From contig OX465121.1 in NCBI GenBank assembly GCA_949987565.1, forward strand, positions 7,129,177 through 7,193,176: 64,000 nt of DNA, in the 5' to 3' direction. The notes below the pieces were generated by a model. The model saw only the letters and a program-made list of their open reading frames with translations, had not been told where the DNA came from and made no database searches. Below, one piece after another: positions 58,201 through 64,000 of this stretch (its first letter is position 1; each line of letters starts with the position of its first letter). The translations under genes and the position numbers were made by a program. Source of the DNA: Luidia sarsii. Taxonomy: Eukaryota > Echinodermata > Asteroidea > Paxillosida > Luidiidae.

Positions 58201-58915
58201 GTTACGGTGGTCTCAATAGAACAACGTAAGTATAAAACGGGTTTTTTTTGTTAGAACTCGATTGATTAAAATAAATAAGTGCGGAAATATATTTTATATA
58301 CCCCCTTTGCTCCATCTCCATATTGTACATGTGCATTATCGTGCAATAATTATGCATTTTTAAGAAGAAATGGCAAAATACAGTACTTTTCAAATCATAT
58401 TCTAAAATTGAAACCTGGCCACCATAGTAACAGTAGACGCTCAATTAACCGTTCAATCACAACAGTGCTTCGAATGGAGTAAATTCCAAAGTTAATCAAA
58501 TTTTAGACAAAAAAACGCCCAGATATTTATGATTACGTAGAATTTATGCGTGCATAAAATTGTCACTGTTGTGCTACCGTACTTGGAGTTACATCTTGAA
58601 AAACCGTATTGTGTACAATTTATTTCAATCTAATGAAACTGTGATCTTACATTTCAATTCAATACGCAGCGTGAACACGGTATCTAAGCAGTGGTTTTGA
58701 ATGTGACCAACATCAGCAACGTGTTGTCAAAATTGGGAACCAAATTAATTATTTGAGTTGTTATTATTTATGTTTTAATTTTTTTTATTTCATTTATTAT
58801 TTTATTTTATGTTTGTATGATTTTTATTATCATAATTATTATTTTATTTTATTTCTTTCTTCTTCTTCTTCTTCTTTTTTTTTTTTTTTTTTTTTGGGGG
58901 GGGCCATGGGGTCGA
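58201..58915. other. Intergenic, no gene seen
   Basis: AT-rich spacer between the 13-exon gene's promoter and the GPCR 3' end. Poly-T and TTTTATT tracts. Confidence 0.5.
58793..58856 (-). terminator. Candidate poly(A) signals of the GPCR gene
   Basis: Several minus-strand AATAAA hexamers (TTTATT on the plus strand, for example at 58793-58798, 58801-58806 and 58823-58828) lie 60-125 nt beyond the GPCR stop codon. That is the expected spacing. The stretch is a long AT-rich run, so individual hexamers are weak evidence. Confidence 0.4.
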
Positions 58916-60058
58916 TCAAGCGTTCTCTGCGGTGCCGGTGGCGGTGCTTTCAGTGCCGTCGGGGTCTACCTCCGCCCCCTTCAGGCAGGGGCAGAGACTG
59001 GCCCTCATGGCCCGCCGAAACCGCTTCATCTTGACGGCGTAGATGAAGGGGTTGACCACGGAGTTGGCCACGGTCAGCGTGCGGAAGAGCTCCCACACGT
59101 CGGTGCGAGCGTCCACGGGCACGTCGAGCAGGAGGAGGACGTTGCCCAGCTCCGAGGGCAGCAGGAGCACCACGAAGAGCACCGTGACGATCAGGAGACT
59201 CTGCACCACGCGCCGGCGGGCCCGCAGCATCTCCCGCCCCCGCTCGGCGGCCAGACCGCCCGCGCTGGCTCCGACGCCGCCACCCCGGCGTCCGGGGCTG
59301 CCGCCCGAGGCGCTGGCCCGTAGCGCCCTGATGATCTTGTAGTAGGCCCAGACGAGGAAGACCAGCGGCAGCACGAAGCTGACCACGAAGGACTTGAGGA
59401 ACATGAGCTTGCCGAACCAGTCCGCGCCCAGGCCGGGGAAGACGCAGCCGTTGCCCTCGCCGCCGGCGTAGTAGCGGACGGGGAACTCGATCTCCAGCAG
59501 GTAGGCCAGCGACCAGGCGCCCACGGCCAGCGCCAGGGCCAGTCGCGGCGTGAACAGCCGGCCGTAGGCCATCGGGTGGACGATGGCGAAGTAGCGCTCG
59601 AAGGTGACCACCACCAGGTTGAAGGCCGAGGCGAAGAAGGAGGACCAGAAGAGGTGCAGGCTCCAGATGAGGCGGCAGAAGAGCTCGCCGGCCACCCCGG
59701 AGGGCGACTCGATCCGGATCGGGTGGCCCTCCACCACGAAGAGGACGGAGACGATGAAGAAGAAGCAGCAGCACCAGTCAGAGGCTGCCAGGCTGGCCAG
59801 GAGGTAGTGGGTCAGGGTGTGCAGGGACTTGGTGCGGCGGACGGTCAGGCAGACGGCCGCGTTACCCGCCAGCCCCACCAGGCCCAGCAGGATGTTGAAG
59901 GTCACCCAGACCACGGTGCCCGGACTCAGGGGCTGGTGAGGCGGAGGCGATGCCGTCACCAGGCCGCTCGCTGTCGGGTCGGTCGGCCATGGACTGACGG
60001 TCGACGGGCCCTGGGACATCCCCGCTACCGTAGACAAAGTCGAGTTCACCGTTGCCAT
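58916..60058 (-). CDS. Class A (rhodopsin-like) GPCR, orphan, single coding exon
   Basis: An uninterrupted 380-codon frame encodes a seven-helix receptor. The chosen start is the ATG at 60058 (MATVNSTLS; G at -3 and +4). The open frame runs further up but only to a TTG. The N-terminus has an N-glycosylation site (N5-S-T) and is Ser/Thr/Pro rich. TM1 is about 48-72 with GN at 65-66. TM2 is about 82-108 with D94. TM3 follows Cys128 and ends in ERY (154-156) in place of DRY. TM4 is about 171-190 with W182. Cys205 can form the extracellular disulphide with Cys128. TM5 is about 219-243 with P231. A basic, Gly-rich third loop (248-283) follows. TM6 is about 286-308 and lacks CWxP, keeping only P301. 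TM7 ends in NPFIY (336-340). Helix 8 is KMKRFRRAM, with Cys356/358 as possible palmitoylation sites. It is a plasma-membrane receptor that probably couples to G proteins. The ligand cannot be named; peptide-receptor-like is only a guess. Confidence 0.93.
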   Translation of the reverse strand: MATVNSTLSTVAGMSQGPSTVSPWPTDPTASGLVTASPPPHQPLSPGTVVWVTFNILLGLVGLAGNAAVCLTVRRTKSLHTLTHYLLASLAASDWCCCFFFIVSVLFVVEGHPIRIESPSGVAGELFCRLIWSLHLFWSSFFASAFNLVVVTFERYFAIVHPMAYGRLFTPRLALALAVGAWSLAYLLEIEFPVRYYAGGEGNGCVFPGLGADWFGKLMFLKSFVVSFVLPLVFLVWAYYKIIRALRASASGGSPGRRGGGVGASAGGLAAERGREMLRARRRVVQSLLIVTVLFVVLLLPSELGNVLLLLDVPVDARTDVWELFRTLTVANSVVNPFIYAVKMKRFRRAMRASLCPCLKGAEVDPDGTESTATGTAENA

Positions 60059-60080
60059 CTCCCCAGCAAACTTGTTTGTC

Positions 60081-60818
60081 TCTAAAAGTGAGGCAAGCAA
60101 TCATAACATAACGATTTTGCTTCGAGAAGTATAATCATTAATATGTATTTTAACAAGGGTTTGCCTTACTCGAGAAGAATGGATACTTCAACAATGGTTT
60201 GCCTTAAATAACTCGACGCATGGCGGGCGTGTCAGTCTTTGATGATGATAATTTTGATGACCACGAGTCTAATTTTACCATTTTTTGAACGGAAGCTGCT
60301 CCCTGGAAGGAACCATATTGACAGAACTAATGATTTCGACAAACGTCAGTCCTTTGAGTTCTATTAAACAACAGAAATATCCCAAAGGAAACATAATTTT
60401 TCCACTGCAACAATCTAACATTATTTTCAGAACCTCGGTATCTTTCCAACCTGCGAAACTCATTCACAATTTTCCCACAAAGTGTGAAACTTATCTTCAA
60501 CATGGTTTGTTTTATCCACAGTGTTAACAAAGTCACTAGTTTTTCCCACGAAATGTTAACAAAAACACAATATTTTTCACATTGTGTCGTGAAAAATCCC
60601 CTATTGCCTAGGTGTCGGAAGAAATGTAGTTTGGGGAAAATGTTCCGACACATAGTTAAACATATTATAGGCCTATAACTGCATGCACACGGTGAATAAT
60701 GGAAAATGTGATGGCTTTGTGAAGAAAAAAAACCCCATTTCAATAGATTGTGTGACTTAACACAATTAAAGAAGGGCTTAGTGCGATGCTTCCGGGACCA
60801 AAGGAACTCCCACTTACC
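60081..60818 (-). other. Probable 5'UTR intron of the GPCR gene (splice-site pair)
   Basis: On the minus strand a consensus donor (GAG|GTAAGTG) has its GT at 60817-60816. A TTTTAG acceptor lies at 60083-60082, so the coding exon would begin at 60081, 23 nt before the start ATG. Splicing here would also remove an out-of-frame upstream ATG at 60104. A 5'UTR intron upstream of an intronless receptor coding region is common among animal GPCR genes. Inferred from splice motifs only. Confidence 0.5.
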
Positions 60819-60939
60819 TCAGTAGTCTACTCCTCACTTGTTTTTCAGCGAGTTCTCGGAAACGATGTCCCTACTAAAAATCTACGCGCGCTCTTCTGAC
60901 TAACAGCGGCTGGCTGGTGTACATTAAGTAGGAAAGGGA

Positions 60940-61060
60940 CGATGGCTCTGGTCCCAGGTACCGCGGCTCCTGATTGGTCGTAGATATTATGACGAGGGCG
61001 TGGTTACAGCCACGTCAGCCCCCTGGCAACCAATCCACGCCCCGATCTCAAACCTCCATC
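60940..61060 (-). promoter_or_regulatory. Candidate promoter of the GPCR gene
   Basis: A GC-rich block upstream of the predicted 5'UTR exon contains two CCAAT boxes (ATTGG at 60973-60977, CCAAT at 61030-61034) and a GGGCGTGG GC/KLF-type box near 60996. It also has a CRE-like CCACGTCAG around 61010 and a CTGGCAACC half X-box (RFX type) at 61023-61031. No TATA box is obvious. The clustering is unlike the AT-rich flanks. Confidence 0.45.
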
Positions 61061-61244
61061 CCATCATTTCGAAGTTCAAGTTGATGCAGACTACAGATTG
61101 ATTGAATGTGTAGTGTGCTCATTATTTTATTCAGAGTAAAAAAAAAAAATATCGAAAAACCAAGCGTTGGTGAAGGTATAATTCAATATAGGGCTAGACC
61201 CTATAGTCGACGTATAGCTAGCTGTTCCTTGCTCTGTCCTTGCA

Positions 61245-61400
61245 TTGAATGCTGGGTGCTTTGCCCGATTGCCTGCCTAATTATAAGAGCAACATCATAA
61301 AAGGCAGCTCAGACGGGAATCGAACCCAAGACACATGCTTTCTAGAGCGGATGTCCGATGTAACCACTTGACCCAGAGCTGGTCGAGGTCATGATGGATT
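61245..61400 (-). mobile_element. tRNA-derived SINE, family 2
   Basis: Minus-strand head with B box GGGTTCGATTCCCG (61332-61319) and A-box-like GGGTCAAGTGG, then tail GGCAATCGGGCAAAGCACCC. Confidence 0.7.
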
Positions 61401-61519
61401 CAAATATACACGCATTATACTGTAATATGACACAATGCTAATACCCCCCGCCAAAACAACAACAACAACAACAACACACAGAAAAAAAACGGACTACAGA
61501 AAATGTAAGGCAGAAAATT

Positions 61520-61597
61520 CCGAGGGTCTGACGTTTCGATCTTAGCAGGACCTTTCTCAAATTCAAAGGTCACGGCCAGGATCGAAACGTCGGTACG
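61520..61597. repeat. Family A repeat, inverted pair
   Basis: A minus copy (TCTGACGTTTCGATCTTAGC) and a partial plus copy (CCAGGATCGAAACGTCGG). Confidence 0.75.
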
Positions 61598-61599
61598 AA

Positions 61600-63625
61600 A
61601 TCTTTTGCAAAGCCTGACCACTTCGACACAGAAGCAATACACAACCGGACGGCCGCAGATTATAACAGAAAAGAGTTCATCTTTTATTCACTGTACAAAA
61701 CCTGGCCATAGTCGCAACTGTGATAGCGCAGTGTGACAGGGCGCACAAAAAACAATGCAGTCATTCAAAACACGTCTTTGATAAAGGGGCTCCTTGTCAC
61801 ACCTTAAAAACCGGCAAAACCTTCTGAAAAAAATGATGTTATGCTCGGTGTTGATGTCATCTATACAATAGTTAATTCAGAGAACAAAATGGAACAAGAA
61901 CTTTTACAACAAAATGAAGCTCGAGATCTGTGCACCATTACTAATATTCATGCTCAATTCCTCTTCAAATTGATAGTTTCCTGTTGTGAAAGAAATTGCT
62001 TTCAAAGTATTAATCTCTACAAAGCATTATCTTGGACGTCCTTTGATTCCAAGATTGTATGATTAGTCCCAAATGTTTTACTTTCTGCATCCCCTCCGTT
62101 TGTATCTGTCTGACTCAGTGGACAAGCCCTACAAAGAAGTACATTTAGAATCTTATCCCTGACCACTTTCCGACACAAATAATTCACGAAACAAGCGGCA
62201 CATGTTTCAAGTTATTTAAGGACGGAAACAGTCTCGGTGAATCTTGTGCGTTTCTCTCGGTCTGGCACTATAGAGGAGATGGTTGGAAACAGTGACGGCC
62301 ATTATTTAAAGAAAACAAAAATGTACCCGAACATATCGGACGGGATAATGAAATTGCTTGAAGACAAATCTAATATCGGCCAAACAATTAGGACGTCAGA
62401 TATGATCTACTGTCCTTTACCGAACCAAAGGTACGGGCTGCTCATACAAAATGAGTTTTGTCTCTCACAAAAGCGATGCAAAATGCAGAATGGTTGCACG
62501 ATTATGTGGAGGAGTCGACACAGTCGCTTAAAATTTCAGCGACCAGACAATGATGAAAAGGTGGAGTCGGTGAGACAAACAGAAAATCACCCAACTTGGT
62601 TAGAGCATCGCTATAATGGTGACTTTTGGTTAGGTCTAGGAAGTTGAACAAAATCGATTGCATGGCATCATTCGGGGGGGGGGGGGGGGGGGGACGGGGA
62701 CACACCACAAAATTGGAACGTGCCCTGCTGCAAGATATGCCAGAACGTCCAACCTTGGTGAGTTTTTTTTTTATTAGGGGGGGGGGGCAGGTTGAAGCAC
62801 GGCTACATTGTATCCACAGCCCCAATGGACCACTGTTTATTAAGAAAACAGAAGTGACGAGGCAACCGAAGATTATCAGCATTACTTTGTGTGCCTCCTG
62901 CTTTTCCAATGCATTACCACCTGATAACAAGCACACTGTAATTCTTTTGTTGGGGGGGGGGGGCGGGGGGGGGGCAGGCAAAGACAATCGGGCTCGTCGG
63001 CCAAATTCATCAGGCCATTACAAGAGAAGTCAAAATATCATTCAAAACCATTCAGCCATAATTCATCAACAAATTGTGTTTTTCGTTTGTCTTCTTTAAA
63101 TATGTTCATCTATGAACATCCGCGCACAATTTTGTATCCGCCGCTCCCAATCTAAATTGGGAAGGAAAAGGTCGCTCGTCCAAAAGATGAGCCCCCCAAA
63201 AACAACCCCAGCCGTCATCACAAAAGATAATGGACATTTATTTAATTCAAAACCCACTTAGGAATGCTTAAGCTTGAAAACCCAATATCCAGTCTTGGAA
63301 TGGGGTAATTCCGGAGGGTACGAATCACTACGAATTCGCATATCTGTAAAGCACTTAATGTCGGCCTTTCCAAAAGACTCTTGGCTTGAATTTTGTTTTG
63401 ATTAACAATAGGACTATTTTAACCTTCAGAGAAGTCCAGTTTGGATCGAAACATCAGGCCTGTCGTGCCCATTGGAAGTTAATTTTTTTTTTTTATACAA
63501 AACTCCTTAGCTTGAACACTTTTGAAAACCAATTAAACCTATGCATTTTTAAGTTCCAGATAGTATTAGGCTGACAATAAAGCTTTTCCCAAACGGGGTC
63601 AATCAATAATTTACAAAAAAAATGG
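61600..63625. other. No gene supported; poly-G tracts and family A fragment
   Basis: Poly-G runs lie at 62675-62692, 62777-62787 and 62953-62974, with a family A fragment at 63428-63460. An open plus frame around 62237-62647 has no ATG until 62280, no known match and no splice context. Confidence 0.4.
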
Positions 63626-63629
63626 TAGA

Positions 63630-63728
63630 TAAGACTTGAAGGTTTAACATGGTGGAAGTACTAAGTGGAAGGTTCCCGGTGACACTATGTAACACACTCA
63701 ATCTCGAAAGAGATGTGTTACATGCATA
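63630..63728 (-). repeat. Family B fragment
   Basis: GACTTGAAGGTTTAACATGG, GGTGACACTATGTAACAC and the CTCGAAAGAG hairpin in the inverted orientation. Confidence 0.65.
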
Positions 63729-64000
63729 AACATGAAAAATTGATACTTATTCCTTTAAATTAAACTGTATGTAAACCAAAGTGAGATTTAAATAAAAAAA
63801 ACACTAACAACTCTAAATAGAAAAAGAAATAGCAATCATTTCGGAAGAGTTTGAAGAATTTTTATATATACATTTCATTTTTATATATACACGGAGGGTT
63901 ATGTATACATCTGAATTCTGAAATAATGTGTATGGGCAGGGTGGCACACATACATACATTGGAGCATGGACGGTTTTAATCTTGTCTAGTCGTTTGGATG

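Noticed and set aside
60059..60100. Fourteen extra N-terminal residues for the GPCR
   Set aside because: The extension begins at TTG, not ATG, and crosses a likely splice acceptor; the first good ATG is 60058.
62237..62647. 136-codon plus frame
   Set aside because: Starts at GTG, has no recognisable family, no splice context and neighbouring poly-G tracts; not supported as a gene.

Overview
This window looks like animal nuclear DNA. Its genes have GT-AG introns, it contains a rhodopsin-type GPCR, a mitochondrial carrier and a LysM protein of the OXR1/NCOA7 kind, and it is dense in simple repeats, tRNA-derived SINEs and Penelope-like retroelement relics. The overall style (long repeat-filled introns, abundant palindromic TGTACA repeats, PLE remnants) suggests a marine invertebrate, most likely a deuterostome such as an echinoderm or a relative. 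The species cannot be fixed from sequence alone. There are no bacterial operons and no CRISPR array.

Layout. (1) 1-34,900 is mostly repeats and introns. Two minus-strand exons at 3,626-3,733 and 4,521-4,600 encode the LysM region of an OXR1/NCOA7-like gene, whose 3' part lies off the left edge. A phase-compatible upstream exon may sit at 23,678-23,823. A short candidate plus-strand exon lies at 32,945-33,056. (2) 35,240-39,658 (+) is a complete three-coding-exon SLC25A51-like mitochondrial carrier gene, the family of the mitochondrial NAD+ transporter. (3) 43,755-57,826 (-) is a 13-exon gene that I assembled exon by exon. All splice sites are GT/AG and all phases agree, giving 752 residues, but I do not recognise the protein. 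(4) 58,916-60,058 (-) is an intronless coding region for a 380-residue class A GPCR, with a probable 5'UTR exon ending at 60,818 and a CCAAT/GC-box promoter near 60,960-61,035. The two minus-strand genes run in the same direction, about 1.1 kb apart, with a CpG-rich promoter at 58,060-58,200 between them. I see no functional link among the four genes.

The rest is repeat biology. There are about a dozen tandem arrays, many confined to single introns of the 13-exon gene. Two dispersed repeat families end in a stem-loop followed by GAAACGT, and one has a CTGANGA box resembling a hammerhead ribozyme core. They often occur as head-to-head inverted pairs. Part of one family has been amplified into a 115-bp satellite. 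Three PLE 3' ends are present, one interrupted by an intact-looking 1,191-bp hAT-like element with an 8-bp target duplication. A 183-bp MITE has perfect 46-bp inverted repeats and a 9-bp duplication. Several other inverted-repeat elements and two tRNA-derived SINE families are also present. The strongest unusual items are the nested hAT insertion, the perfect-TIR MITE, the hammerhead-like repeat families and the unidentified 13-exon gene.
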